A stretch of 64,000 nt of DNA from Tsuneonella sp. CC-YZS046 (lineage in GTDB: Bacteria > Pseudomonadota > Alphaproteobacteria > Sphingomonadales > Sphingomonadaceae), in contig NZ_CP141590.1 in assembly GCF_035581365.1 (NCBI RefSeq), forward strand, positions 1,860,001-1,924,000, given 5' to 3'. Shown here piece by piece: positions 24,880 to 33,511 of the stretch; the first letter of the stretch is position 1; each line of letters starts with the position of its first letter. A model generated the notes under the pieces. It did no database searches and had not been told where the DNA came from. It worked only from the letters and a program-made list of their open reading frames with translations. Both the position numbers and the translations under genes were made by a program.

Positions 24880-25928
24880 TAAGGCTTGAGAACATCAGCA
24901 AGCGCTTCGGCGGCTATCAAGCGCTGCACGACATCGATCTCGACGTACGGGACGGCGAATTCCTGGCGCTGCTCGGCCCTTCCGGCTCGGGCAAGACCAC
25001 GCTGCTCCGGATCATCGCCGGGCTGGCCTTTCCCGACAAGGGAACGGTGCGCTTCAATGCCGAGGACGTCACCAACCTGAAGGTCGCGGACCGCAAGGTG
25101 GGCTTCGTGTTCCAGCATTACGCGCTGTTCAAGCACATGACCGTGGCCGACAATGTGGGCTTCGGCCTTTCGGTTCGCTCCAGGCGCGAACGGCCCGCCA
25201 AGGAGGCGATCCGCGCACGGGCCGAGGAGCTGCTGGAGCTGGTGCAACTCAAGGGGCTGGGCAACCGCTATCCCGCCCAGCTATCGGGCGGACAGCGGCA
25301 GCGCGTGGCCCTGGCTAGGGCGCTGGCGGTGGAGCCGCAACTGCTGCTGCTGGACGAGCCGTTCGGCGCGCTCGACGCACAGGTCCGCAAGGAATTGCGG
25401 CGCTGGCTGCGGCAGTTGCACGGCCAGATGGGGCTTACCTCGATCTTCGTGACCCACGACCAGGAAGAAGCGCTGGAACTCGCGGACCGGGTGGTGGTCA
25501 TGGACCATGGCGTGATCGAACAGGTCGGCACGCCGGAAGACGTCTACATGGCGCCGCACAGCCCGTTCGTTTCCAACTTCGTCGGCGAAACCAACAGCCT
25601 CCCGGTTTCCGTTCGCGGCGGGCAGACGCAGTTCTTCGATCGCGTGATCGACGTGCCTGCCAACACCATCCCGGATGGCGCCGCGAGGCTCGATTTCCGC
25701 CCGCATGACGTGACCGTTTGCGACGAGCGGCCGGGCTGCCTGCCGCTGCTGGTGACCGGGGTTTACCGGCGCGGCGGCGAATGGCGGGTCGAAGGCGAAG
25801 TAACCGGCATAGACCGGATCATCGAAGTGGATCTGGATGCAGGCCAGGCGCCTCCGGAAATCGGCAAGCGCCTGGGAATAAAGGTCAAACACGCAAAACT
25901 CTTCCAGCTTTCGGAGGCAAGGCAATGA
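24876..25928 (+). CDS. cysA: Sulfate/thiosulfate ABC transporter ATPase
   Basis: The 350-residue ATPase energises CysT/CysW. It has Walker [11 protein letters not shown]-loop [12 protein letters not shown], signature [15 protein letters not shown], Walker [25 protein letters not shown] (typical for CysA) and switch VTHD. A C-terminal TOBE-like domain of about 110 residues follows. The most likely start is the TTG overlapping the cysW stop, backed by AGGAG 9 nt upstream. The stop overlaps the start of a small yezD gene by 4 nt. Confidence 0.94.
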   Translation: MIRLENISKRFGGYQALHDIDLDVRDGEFLALLGPSGSGKTTLLRIIAGLAFPDKGTVRFNAEDVTNLKVADRKVGFVFQHYALFKHMTVADNVGFGLSVRSRRERPAKEAIRARAEELLELVQLKGLGNRYPAQLSGGQRQRVALARALAVEPQLLLLDEPFGALDAQVRKELRRWLRQLHGQMGLTSIFVTHDQEEALELADRVVVMDHGVIEQVGTPEDVYMAPHSPFVSNFVGETNSLPVSVRGGQTQFFDRVIDVPANTIPDGAARLDFRPHDVTVCDERPGCLPLLVTGVYRRGGEWRVEGEVTGIDRIIEVDLDAGQAPPEIGKRLGIKVKHAKLFQLSEARQ

Positions 25929-26104
25929 ACGCTGTTCCGTCTTCCGGTATCAGGCCGGACAAGCTCAAACATGTCGAGGAAAGCCTCGCCAACATTCGCG
26001 AGGCCCTGCTTTCGCTTCGGTACGGATCGATCGCGATCACCATCCATGAGGATCGGATCGTGCAGATCGACGTGACCGAGAAGAAGCGGCTCAAACCCAA
26101 CTGA
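25925..26104 (+). CDS. Small YezD-family (DUF2292) protein
   Basis: This 59-residue protein ends in a stretch ([28 protein letters not shown]) that matches the small DUF2292/YezD family. Members are usually found beside sulfate and cysteine genes, with no settled function. The start overlaps the cysA stop (ATGA), so it belongs to the cysPTWA transcript. It has no cysteines, signal peptide or membrane segment. The beta-strand rich C-terminus suggests a small cytoplasmic binding or regulatory protein. Confidence 0.85.
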   Translation: MNAVPSSGIRPDKLKHVEESLANIREALLSLRYGSIAITIHEDRIVQIDVTEKKRLKPN

Positions 26105-26148
26105 CAGAAATCCAGCCATCGTGAAGCTGACCGGACCACCGGAGGCGG

Positions 26149-26165
26149 ATTGATCAAAGTGATCA
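26149..26165. promoter_or_regulatory. Paired TGATCA palindromes upstream of the second TonB receptor gene
   Basis: Two TGATCA palindromes (26151-26156 and 26160-26165) are separated by AAG, in the 82-bp gap between yezD and the receptor gene. They might serve as an operator for the receptor. No known regulator is assigned. Confidence 0.3.
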
Positions 26166-26186
26166 TAACAACATGAGGGAAATACC

Positions 26187-28688
26187 ATGATCAACCGTAC
26201 ACTGCTGCTGGCAAGCTCAGCTTGCATTGCGCTGCTGGCCTCTCCGGCTCATGCCGAGACCGCCATCGACGCATCCGACGCCCATGATGCGTCCGATGCC
26301 ACCGATCAAAGCACTGCCGAGAATGCCGATATTCCGCGTGGAGACGTCATCATCGTCACCGCCCGCCGCCGTCAGGAGACAGCGCAGGAAGTGCCGCTGG
26401 CGATCTCGGTGATCCGGGCGGACAGCATCGAATCCACTGGCAATTTCAACGTCGTCAAGCTGCAGCAGCTTGCCCCGACGCTGCAGGTCTACACGTCGAA
26501 CCCGCGCAACACCGCGGTCAATATTCGCGGCATCGGCGTGCCGTTCGGCCTGACCAGCGACGGCTTCGAGCAGGGCGTCGGCATCTATATCGACGATGTC
26601 TACAACGCGCGCGTCGCTTCGGCGGTGTTTGACTTCCTCGACGTCGAGCAGGTCGAGGTGCTGCGCGGGCCGCAGGGCACGCTCTACGGCAAGAACACCA
26701 CCGCCGGCGCGATCAACATCACCACCAACCAGCCGACCTTCGATTTCGAAGGCCGGGCGGAAGTGACGCTGGGCAACCTCAATTTCAAGCAGGCCAAGGC
26801 GGCCGTCTCCGGCCCGCTGTCGGACACGGTGGCCGCGCGCATCGCCGTTTCCTCGACCAGCCGCCGGGGCACGATATACAACGTCACCAGCAACCGCTGG
26901 ATCAATGAGCAGGACAATTTCGGCCTTCGCGGACAGCTTCTGTTCAAGCCCAGCGACGATCTGAGCATCACGCTGGCCGGCGATTACAGCCAGCAGGACC
27001 CGGAATGCTGCGGCACGGTCTATGTCCGTTACGGTCCCACGCAACGCCGTGCGAACGGCCAGTTTCCCGCGCTTTCGCAGGCACTGGGCTATCAGGTCGT
27101 CAGCACCAACCCCTTCGACCGGCTGACCGATGTCGACGCCAGCCTCAATGCGGGCAACAAGATCGGCGGCGCCTCGCTGCGGGTGAAGTGGGACGTGGGG
27201 CCCGGCACGCTGACCTCGATCACCGCCTGGCGCTTCTGGGATTGGAAACCCGAGAACGATCGCGACTTCACCGGCCTGCCGATCGTCACGCAGTCGCAGA
27301 ACCCCTCGCAGCAGGACCAGTATTCGCAGGAATTCCGCTACAACTACTCGGGCGAAAAGATCGACTTCGTGGTCGGCGCCTTCGGCTTCAAGCAGCGCAT
27401 CGATACCCAGGGCACTGAAGCGCATGGCCCCGCGTCCAGCCGCTGGACGCTGAACCCCGGCAATGTTCCAGTTGGCGATCCGAGCTGCGGTCCGTCGGCG
27501 ACCAACCAGCTCGCCTGCGATCCGAGCGTGCTGGACGGTTTGACCGCGCGCAACACGCAATATCTGAAGTCGACCAGCGCCGCTCTGTTCGGCCAGTTGA
27601 GCTGGAAGGTGACCGACCAACTGACCATCCAGCCCGGCGTTCGGATCAACTATGACAAGAAGTCCGGCTTTTATCAGCGCGAGGTGTTCGACGGCCAGGG
27701 CAACCCCGTGCTGTTCGGCCAGACGGACCCGGTGAAAGTCGCGCAACGTGGTGTCTTCTCGCCGCAGCTCAGCGCGCCTTCGGTCAGTGACTGGAATTTC
27801 AGCTACGACCTGAACGTGAACTACAAGATCACGCCCGACATTCTCGTCTACGGGACTTACGCCAAGAGCTTCAAGACGGTCGGCATCAACCAGAATGGCC
27901 TGCCAACCGACGCGAGCGGCAACCCGATCACGGCCGCCGGCGTCATCAAGCCGGAATCGGTCAATCACTTCGAGGTGGGCCTCAAGAGCCAGTTCTGGGA
28001 TCGGCGCGCGACCTTCAACCTCGCGGCCTTCCGCACCGAGATCAAGAATTACCAGGCGACCGTGACCAACGGCCAGCTCGGTGTGCTGCGCGGTTATCTG
28101 GCAAATGCCGGCAAGGTCCGCTCGCAGGGCATCGAAGCGGACTTCAAGGTCCGCCCGAGCGACCGTTTCAGCGCTTACACCAACCTGGCTTATACCGATG
28201 CGAAGTATGTGAAGTTCGTCGATGCTCCCTGCCCGCCGGAACTTTCCGGCGGCACGACCGTCACCGCCGGGCAGACGCCCGACGCGCCGGGCACCGTGGG
28301 CGGCCTCAGCCCGGCCAACTGCGACATTTCCGGCAGCCGCCTGCCGGGCGTCTCGAAGTGGGCGTTCTCCTATGGCGCCGAGGTCAACCTGCCGGTCAAC
28401 CTTCTCAATAAGGATGGCCAGGTCTACCTGGGCTGGGACGGCAATTACCGCTCGAACTTCTCTTCGAACGCATCCCCGTCGATCTACACCTGGGTCAAGG
28501 GATACGGGTTGAACAACCTGCGTCTCGGCTTCCGGGGCGAAGGGGTCGACGTCTACGGCTGGGTCCGCAACGTTTTCGACGTGAACTACTTCGAACTGCT
28601 GCAGGTTGGACCAAGCAACACCGGCCTGATTGCCGGCCAGCCGGGCGATCCCCGGACCTGGGGCGGCACGATCAAGTTCAATTTCTAA
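26187..28688 (+). CDS. TonB-dependent outer-membrane receptor downstream of the sulfate transporter
   Basis: The 833-residue protein has a signal peptide (MINRTLLLASSACIALLASPAHA), a short Asp/Ala-rich spacer, a TonB-box region (DVIIVTARRRQETAQEVP), a plug with VEQVEVLRGPQGTLYGKNTTAGAINI and a beta barrel ending in GGTIKFNF, with the expected terminal Phe. It belongs to the same broad group as the receptor at 1832-4441 but differs in sequence. Its position after cysPTWA-yezD suggests uptake of an organic sulfur compound (sulfate ester or sulfonate), though this is inference. The gene may be transcribed separately, since 82 bp with a palindrome pair precede it. Confidence 0.93.
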   Translation: MINRTLLLASSACIALLASPAHAETAIDASDAHDASDATDQSTAENADIPRGDVIIVTARRRQETAQEVPLAISVIRADSIESTGNFNVVKLQQLAPTLQVYTSNPRNTAVNIRGIGVPFGLTSDGFEQGVGIYIDDVYNARVASAVFDFLDVEQVEVLRGPQGTLYGKNTTAGAINITTNQPTFDFEGRAEVTLGNLNFKQAKAAVSGPLSDTVAARIAVSSTSRRGTIYNVTSNRWINEQDNFGLRGQLLFKPSDDLSITLAGDYSQQDPECCGTVYVRYGPTQRRANGQFPALSQALGYQVVSTNPFDRLTDVDASLNAGNKIGGASLRVKWDVGPGTLTSITAWRFWDWKPENDRDFTGLPIVTQSQNPSQQDQYSQEFRYNYSGEKIDFVVGAFGFKQRIDTQGTEAHGPASSRWTLNPGNVPVGDPSCGPSATNQLACDPSVLDGLTARNTQYLKSTSAALFGQLSWKVTDQLTIQPGVRINYDKKSGFYQREVFDGQGNPVLFGQTDPVKVAQRGVFSPQLSAPSVSDWNFSYDLNVNYKITPDILVYGTYAKSFKTVGINQNGLPTDASGNPITAAGVIKPESVNHFEVGLKSQFWDRRATFNLAAFRTEIKNYQATVTNGQLGVLRGYLANAGKVRSQGIEADFKVRPSDRFSAYTNLAYTDAKYVKFVDAPCPPELSGGTTVTAGQTPDAPGTVGGLSPANCDISGSRLPGVSKWAFSYGAEVNLPVNLLNKDGQVYLGWDGNYRSNFSSNASPSIYTWVKGYGLNNLRLGFRGEGVDVYGWVRNVFDVNYFELLQVGPSNTGLIAGQPGDPRTWGGTIKFNF

Positions 28689-28694
28689 TCGGCG

Positions 28695-28731
28695 GCATCC
28701 CGGCCTGCGCTTCATGCTCAAGCCGGGATGC
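28695..28731. terminator. Bidirectional terminator hairpin between convergent genes
   Basis: GCATCCCGGC and GCCGGGATGC form a perfect 10-bp stem around a 17-nt loop, midway between the convergent stops of the receptor gene and the membrane-protein gene. There is no long T run on either side, so its efficiency is uncertain. Confidence 0.65.
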
Positions 28732-28742
28732 TTCCCATGGCC

Positions 28743-29462
28743 TCAAGCGGTGGCCGGCCCTACGCCGTGCTCCCGCTCCAGCCGGGTAACGGCCTTGAGA
28801 ATATAGGCCGAAACCACGATCATCATCACGAAGAACAGCGAGAATTCGATCCAGTAATTGAGCAGCCCGCTGCGCGAGAACGGCCCGGAATAGACCAGAG
28901 GCATCATGGTTTCCGCAACAAAGCTGGCGCCCACGAACATCGTGAACCATGCCGCCCATTTCGGGAACAGCGGCTGTTCACGCCGATCCGACAGGAAGCA
29001 AACGCCCAGGGCGAGCGTCTGCAATGTGGTCAGCGAATAGGCCATGTCGAAGAAGAACCAGCCGAAATCGTAGAAAATCTGCAGCGTTTGCGGTTCCATC
29101 ACTTCCGGCCGATAGGCGACGGTCAGCCAGATCGAGCAGGGCACCACGAAAACGATCGTGGTGAAACCGGCGCCCCACAGCTGGAGAGTGGACAATATGT
29201 CGTTGTCGCGCTCAACCGCCTGCATCACCTTGCTGATGGCGACGCCCCAGGTGAAATAAAGCACCGATACCGGCAATTGCAGGATCATGCCGATCCGGAT
29301 CTGCAGGGCGTTTTCCCTGATTTGCGCGGCAAATTCCTCCGCATTCAGTTCAGGCGAATAAGGCGGGATATTCTTGCCAAGAACACCCCAGAACAGGATC
29401 GTCGCGACGAGAAGTATCGGCCCTGACCAGGCAAGGGCTTTCACATAACGATATGGATTCAT
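28743..29462 (-). CDS. Integral membrane protein of unknown function
   Basis: The 239-residue protein has about six hydrophobic segments (starting ALAWSGPILLVATILFWGVLG, later LQLWGAGFTTIVFVVPCSIWLTV and FFFDMAYSLTTLQTLALGVCFL) and a polar tail. I do not recognise the family. Its build resembles conserved membrane proteins that I associate with steroid or hydrocarbon catabolism loci in sphingomonads and actinobacteria, but this is a loose impression. The start ATG at 29462 has a GGAGGGG site 7 nt upstream. It converges on the TonB receptor gene, so the two are not one transcript. Confidence 0.75.
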   Translation of the reverse strand: MNPYRYVKALAWSGPILLVATILFWGVLGKNIPPYSPELNAEEFAAQIRENALQIRIGMILQLPVSVLYFTWGVAISKVMQAVERDNDILSTLQLWGAGFTTIVFVVPCSIWLTVAYRPEVMEPQTLQIFYDFGWFFFDMAYSLTTLQTLALGVCFLSDRREQPLFPKWAAWFTMFVGASFVAETMMPLVYSGPFSRSGLLNYWIEFSLFFVMMIVVSAYILKAVTRLEREHGVGPATA

Positions 29463-29644
29463 GACATTCCCCTCCACTGCGAGCCATTGAAGGCTCTTTT
29501 ACGTATTATGACAACGTGACTTAAATAGCGGCGATTTGCGCGATTGAGAATTGATTGCTTTGATGGCCCCAACGGAACCGGGGGAATGGACCGGCGTTGG
29601 ACAAGCGCGGGAGAGGATGGGAGTGCAACTGAAAGGACCGAACA

Positions 29645-30052
29645 ATGTCCCGATCCCTTGTTTTCGTGCCCCTAGCGCTCGCCATGAGCATGACCCTGCC
29701 ATTGCTGCCCGCCCAGGCCCAGTCCCAGGCACAGGCCGATGCGGATTCAAGAGCGGCAATTACCGTTCTGGCGCCGCGTGCTCGCACCACGGAACGCAGC
29801 GGGACGACTGGCGCCCCGATCCAGACGCTTACCGCGCAATCGATCGTCTATGTCGATGATCTCGATCTGCGCACTCCGGCCGGCCGGGCGGAGATGAAGA
29901 ACCGCATCGAGGTCGCGGCCAAGGATGCCTGCTCCTGGCTGGATGAAGTCTATCCGATGGCTGAACCGCAAGGCACCGGGCAATGCACCGCAGAAGCAGT
30001 CAAGCGGACCCAGGATCAGGTGAATACGATGCTGGCCAGCTATGGCGGCTAA
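29645..30052 (+). CDS. UrcA-family secreted protein
   Basis: The 135-residue protein has a signal peptide ending in PAQAQS and a C-terminal region (IVYVDDLDLRTPAGRAEMKNRIEVAAKDACSWLDE...CTAEAVKRTQDQVN) that fits the UrcA family, small exported proteins frequent in sphingomonads. Two cysteines in the mature part could form a disulfide. The function of the family is unknown. It stands alone: a minus-strand gene lies on the other side of a 182-bp gap, and a terminator hairpin follows. Confidence 0.8.
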   Translation: MSRSLVFVPLALAMSMTLPLLPAQAQSQAQADADSRAAITVLAPRARTTERSGTTGAPIQTLTAQSIVYVDDLDLRTPAGRAEMKNRIEVAAKDACSWLDEVYPMAEPQGTGQCTAEAVKRTQDQVNTMLASYGG

Positions 30053-30083
30053 TGGCTGACCGAATATCGATTGCTTTCACGAG

Positions 30084-30113
30084 AGGCTGGGAGGGTTGAG
30101 ACTCTCCCGGCCT
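30084..30113. terminator. Bidirectional terminator hairpin after the UrcA gene
   Basis: AGGCTGGGAG pairs with CTCCCGGCCT (10 bp with one T-G) around a 10-nt loop, in the 63-bp gap between two convergent stop codons. T runs are absent. Confidence 0.6.
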
Positions 30114-30115
30114 GA

Positions 30116-30475
30116 TCATTCTGACGCCTCGCCAATCGGAACGGCATAGCTGGTCTGAAGCGTTCCAATATCCAGGGCTGGCGAAATATCCACCTTACCG
30201 GCCTGGATGGCGGCGGAGAGTGCTTCGGACACCGCCTTCAGCGCGGCCGGCGTCTCTCCCTCGATTTCGTAGATAGCCAGATAAGAGCATGGATTGTTCG
30301 GCGCTCCGGTCGCGGATCCGACATCCTTGCTCAACTGGTAGCGCGTGGCTTTCACGATGCCAGGGACATTCCCCACGACATCGGTGATGTGCTTCTCCGT
30401 ATACCAGCGGTTATATTCGTCTTCCTGCTCCGGACTGGCCGGATTGGAAAACACCACCATCACCGATCTGGGCAT
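30116..30475 (-). CDS. Small dimeric alpha-beta barrel (EthD-like) protein
   Basis: The 119-residue protein reads MPRSVMVVFSNPASPEQEDEYNRWYTEKH near the N-terminus, a pattern seen in EthD-like and related ferredoxin-fold proteins that often assist or carry out oxidation of ring compounds. The conserved NRWY..H segment is clear. It has a good ribosome site (GGAAGGGAG) and lies 30 nt after the CitE-like gene, so it should be the last member of that cluster. The exact reaction is unknown. Confidence 0.7.
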   Translation of the reverse strand: MPRSVMVVFSNPASPEQEDEYNRWYTEKHITDVVGNVPGIVKATRYQLSKDVGSATGAPNNPCSYLAIYEIEGETPAALKAVSEALSAAIQAGKVDISPALDIGTLQTSYAVPIGEASE

Positions 30476-30505
30476 CGCAAACTCCCTTCCTGCCTATTTA
30501 TCGTC

Positions 30506-31324
30506 TCAGGCTCCGTAATGACGGGCGCGTTCCAGCAGCGCCTTTGCCGCCTCGACATGCATCGCTTCGATCATTTCGCCTTCGAACCGCTCCGCCCCGC
30601 CGGTGGCCGCTTCCACCAGCCGCCGGGCGGCGGCCAGCGCTTCCTCGTCAGGGCCGAACACCCGATTGGCGATTTCGACCTGGCTGGGATGGATCAGCGT
30701 CTTGCCGTCGAAACCCAGCGCCTGCCCTTCCCGGCATTCCGCCTCGAAGCCTTCCGGATCGTCCAACTTGTTGTAAACGCCGTCGAATACCGCCTTTCCG
30801 GCCGCGCGAGCCGCGAGCACGACCGTCTGCAATGCGGTGGAGATCGTGGATCGCCCGGCGCCGGAAGGAATGCCGAGTTCGCGGCGCAGATCGTTGGTGC
30901 CGACGAAGAGCGCTGCGGTTCCGCTTTCCCCCGCGATCTCGCGCGCGGCAAACACCCCGGCCGGGCTTTCGATCATCGCGATTACCGGCTTCCCCGTGGC
31001 GGCGGCGACATCGGCAACCTGCCCCGGCAGTTCGACCTTGGGCAGGATCAGGTAATCGGCCGCAATCGCCCGTGCCACGGCGATATCTTCGCCATGCCAG
31101 GAAGTTTCAGCGGTGTTGATGCGCAACGCCAGCAGCCTGTTGCCAAAGCCGCCTTCCGCCGCAGCCTCTATCGCCCCGGCCCGCGCATCCTGCTTGCGTT
31201 CGTCCGGCACCGCATCTTCCAGATCCAGCATCACCATGTCGCATTCCAGGCTGCGCGACTTGGCGATGGCCCGGGGATTGGACGCGGGCAGGAAAAGCAG
31301 GGAGCGGGCGTGACGGAGCAACAT
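30506..31324 (-). CDS. HpcH/HpaI aldolase / citrate lyase beta-subunit family (CitE-like) enzyme
   Basis: The 272-residue protein shows the CitE-like TIM-barrel pattern: RSLLFLPASNPRAIAKS, DMVMLDLEDAVPDERK (metal-binding Asp/Glu), PVIAMIESPAGV, and GFDGKTLIHPSQVEIAN at the end. Such single-chain proteins split or hydrolyse CoA esters such as malyl-, citramalyl- or methylmalyl-CoA. I prefer the ATG at 31324; a TTG start at 31348 is also open. It is the third gene of a cluster with a phosphotransferase and a helical protein of unknown function, suggesting breakdown of an acyl-CoA intermediate. Confidence 0.85.
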   Translation of the reverse strand: MLLRHARSLLFLPASNPRAIAKSRSLECDMVMLDLEDAVPDERKQDARAGAIEAAAEGGFGNRLLALRINTAETSWHGEDIAVARAIAADYLILPKVELPGQVADVAAATGKPVIAMIESPAGVFAAREIAGESGTAALFVGTNDLRRELGIPSGAGRSTISTALQTVVLAARAAGKAVFDGVYNKLDDPEGFEAECREGQALGFDGKTLIHPSQVEIANRVFGPDEEALAAARRLVEAATGGAERFEGEMIEAMHVEAAKALLERARHYGA

Positions 31325-31428
31325 CGGCAAGGGTCCAAATATCGGCAAGGCGCGAAGGGCGGCAGATGAGCCGGTAAATGACTTCCCCCGGCAAAAAGGG
31401 CAAGCCGCACTCCGCAGGGAATTGCCTC

Positions 31429-31935
31429 TCAGACGATTTCGGCGCGAATCCTGCCCAGCCGCTCCACCTCGCCCGGGTCCGTCTCGAATCCGGCGGGCAG
31501 GCAGCAGGCGCGCGCGATGTCGATCGCTTCACGGGTGTGCGCAAGGATCGCGCGCATGGCCGCCCTTCCCGCATCGTTGCCGGGCAGCCCGGCCACCAAT
31601 GCTCCGATCGCGCCATTCAGACCATCGCGAGCAGCGTCGAGTTGCACCGGGCCGGCCTTGCTGTCTTCCAGCAGAGCAGCCGCTTCCGCGATCGGGGAAT
31701 CAAGACCGGCGTCCGCAACCTGCTGCTGAACCGCCTTGGCCATGCGCAGCGACACCTCCAGTTCGCGGCGGGCGATTTCGCCTTGCGCGGGCATCAGCGA
31801 GCGCGCCTGGTCAAGCGTCACCACCGAAAGCTTGAGCTGTTCGAGGGAAAGCCCGCCGCCCTGATCCGCCTGTGCGACCACATTGCGCAGCGCCGCGCCG
31901 ACGACTTCAAGCTGGAGATCAATATCCGGAACCAT
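31429..31935 (-). CDS. Conserved helical protein of unknown function beside a phosphotransferase
   Basis: The 168-residue protein is rich in Ala, Leu, Glu and Gln and appears almost wholly alpha-helical, with no signal peptide or membrane segment. One CC pair occurs near the end (ARACCLPAGFETDPG). I do not recognise a family. Its ATG overlaps the phosphotransferase stop (TGATG), so the two are translationally coupled and likely work together, perhaps as subunits. The cluster continues with the CitE-like gene 104 nt downstream. Confidence 0.7.
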   Translation of the reverse strand: MVPDIDLQLEVVGAALRNVVAQADQGGGLSLEQLKLSVVTLDQARSLMPAQGEIARRELEVSLRMAKAVQQQVADAGLDSPIAEAAALLEDSKAGPVQLDAARDGLNGAIGALVAGLPGNDAGRAAMRAILAHTREAIDIARACCLPAGFETDPGEVERLGRIRAEIV

Positions 31936-33149
31936 CAGATCACCTCCTCAAGAGTGGCCGCAAGATGGCCCGCGATGCCGTTTCCGATCATGGAGAGCCA
32001 GGCAACCGTCACATCCTGATGGGTCTTGCCCAGCCGGGCCACCCGCCATGCGCTGGCCAGCATATGCACCGTCGACATGAAATCGTTGAGAACACGGAAA
32101 TATTTGAGCCGGACCGGATCGACCGTCAGCCCGGACAGCTTCTCGTAAAGTTCGAACATTTCCTCGGCCGGGAGCAGCCCGCAGGCCAGGAAGGTCGTCC
32201 CATCCTCGGAATAATGGCCGAAATGCCCGCCGGTGGCCCAGCACAGATCCTGATGCCTGTCGCCCAGTACCGCCAGTTCCCAGTCCAGCCAGGCAGTGAT
32301 CTTCTGGCTTTCCTCGGAATAGAGGAAGTTCCCGGCCCGGAAATCCCCATGCACCACGGACACATGGTCGAGCGGCACGGCATTTTCCACCAGCCAGCGA
32401 TAGGCGACATCGACCAGCGGCAAGTCGCAGGGCCGGTCCTCTTCCCACACCCGCCGCCACCAGTTGAGCTGGCGCAGCATCGCATCCGTCGAGCCGGTTT
32501 CCACCTTGTCGAACGATGGCATCTGCGCGAGCTGGGCCTCGCTCGGCTTGTGAATCCGGGTCAATGCCTCGACGAATTGACGAGCCAGCACCGGCCGCAA
32601 CTCAGGGCCGAAATTGGTGCCCACGCCCGACACTTTCGTGACCGGCGCCTTGCTCGGGCGGCTCACCCCCTCGACGAAGCCGTAAAGGATGGATGGATAG
32701 GGCAGATGCGATCCGTCCGGATCGATCCAGAAGCAAGGCGGCACGGGGATCACTCCATCCATCGCCTTGATCACTTCGAATTCGCGGCGGCGACTCGTCT
32801 CCACGATGGATTCCGGCGGCTGCATCCGCAGCGCCAGTGAATCCGTGCGCCGAGCGCCGCCATCAGGCCCGGTCCAATCCAGCTCGAATGCGATCTGGAT
32901 CTTCGATGCACCGCCCTGCAGCCAGCGGGGATTGGAGATCGCGAAGTCCCCGCCATGCTCGCTGGCGATGAGCGAGCGGACACCTTCGACCACCTGGTCC
33001 AGCGAAAGCGGGGAATAGCCCGGCCCGGCGCGGGCCTTCATCTTGCGGGTGAGAACCCGGTCGATTTCCGCTTCGGTCGGAAAGCGGGCGCGAACGCTTT
33101 CGATGAATTCAGGAGTGGGCGCGCTACGTATATCGCTGATCTGGGCCAA
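31935..33149 (-). CDS. Aminoglycoside-phosphotransferase-like (APH) family protein
   Basis: The protein has the APH/choline-kinase-like fold. The catalytic loop VVHGDFRAGNFLY carries the HGD and Asn pattern, followed by AWLDWELAVLGDRHQDL with the metal-binding Asp. Members without resistance roles often sit in sphingomonad and actinobacterial acyl-CoA, steroid or aromatic degradation clusters, and may phosphorylate a substrate hydroxyl. No ATG is suitably placed: I chose the TTG at 33149 with AGG 9 nt upstream (404 residues); the frame can extend to a TTG at 33218. It is the first gene of a four-gene cluster. Confidence 0.83.
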   Translation of the reverse strand: MAQISDIRSAPTPEFIESVRARFPTEAEIDRVLTRKMKARAGPGYSPLSLDQVVEGVRSLIASEHGGDFAISNPRWLQGGASKIQIAFELDWTGPDGGARRTDSLALRMQPPESIVETSRRREFEVIKAMDGVIPVPPCFWIDPDGSHLPYPSILYGFVEGVSRPSKAPVTKVSGVGTNFGPELRPVLARQFVEALTRIHKPSEAQLAQMPSFDKVETGSTDAMLRQLNWWRRVWEEDRPCDLPLVDVAYRWLVENAVPLDHVSVVHGDFRAGNFLYSEESQKITAWLDWELAVLGDRHQDLCWATGGHFGHYSEDGTTFLACGLLPAEEMFELYEKLSGLTVDPVRLKYFRVLNDFMSTVHMLASAWRVARLGKTHQDVTVAWLSMIGNGIAGHLAATLEEVI

Positions 33150-33511
33150 TGCTGCATCCTCACGTCGAGTCAGGCTCGCTCTGCGCCAATAACTGAGCAA
33201 GGGGAACCTCCGCGTCAATCGTAATTTTCCATCTGGTCAATTCAAGGCGGAGCAAATCCCGGCCTTCGAAAACACGGGTGCGCAATTTTCTTGCTTTTTT
33301 GTGCATCGCACACTAAATGCGCCCTCGAACGACCGGCGCGCGAACCTTGTTTCGCCGCAGTTCCGGGCAGCGTGAGGCCAGCGTTTCAACGTTGGCGTGC
33401 CCCAGCGCAGGTCGACAGTTTTAACCAAGCTTCCTTTTCATGCGGGGTCGCCATTCAGAACCCCCAGCGATGCGCCATGTCTGCGCAGTTCGCTCCATTG
33501 AGAGTATTTTC
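33150..33511. promoter_or_regulatory. Divergent intergenic region with long leader of the DEAD-box helicase gene
   Basis: This gap of about 360 bp separates the phosphotransferase from the helicase and must carry both promoters. It holds a T-rich tract around 33288-33301 and a 7-bp hairpin GCCAGCG-TTTCAA-CGTTGGC at 33377-33396. Cold-induced DEAD-box helicase genes often have long 5' leaders, so a structured leader is plausible. I found no gene or known RNA here. Confidence 0.4.

Noticed and set aside
26217-28721. An 834-codon minus-strand open frame opposite the second TonB receptor.
   Set aside because: The plus strand encodes a full receptor with signal peptide, plug and barrel end; the minus frame has no recognisable motifs.
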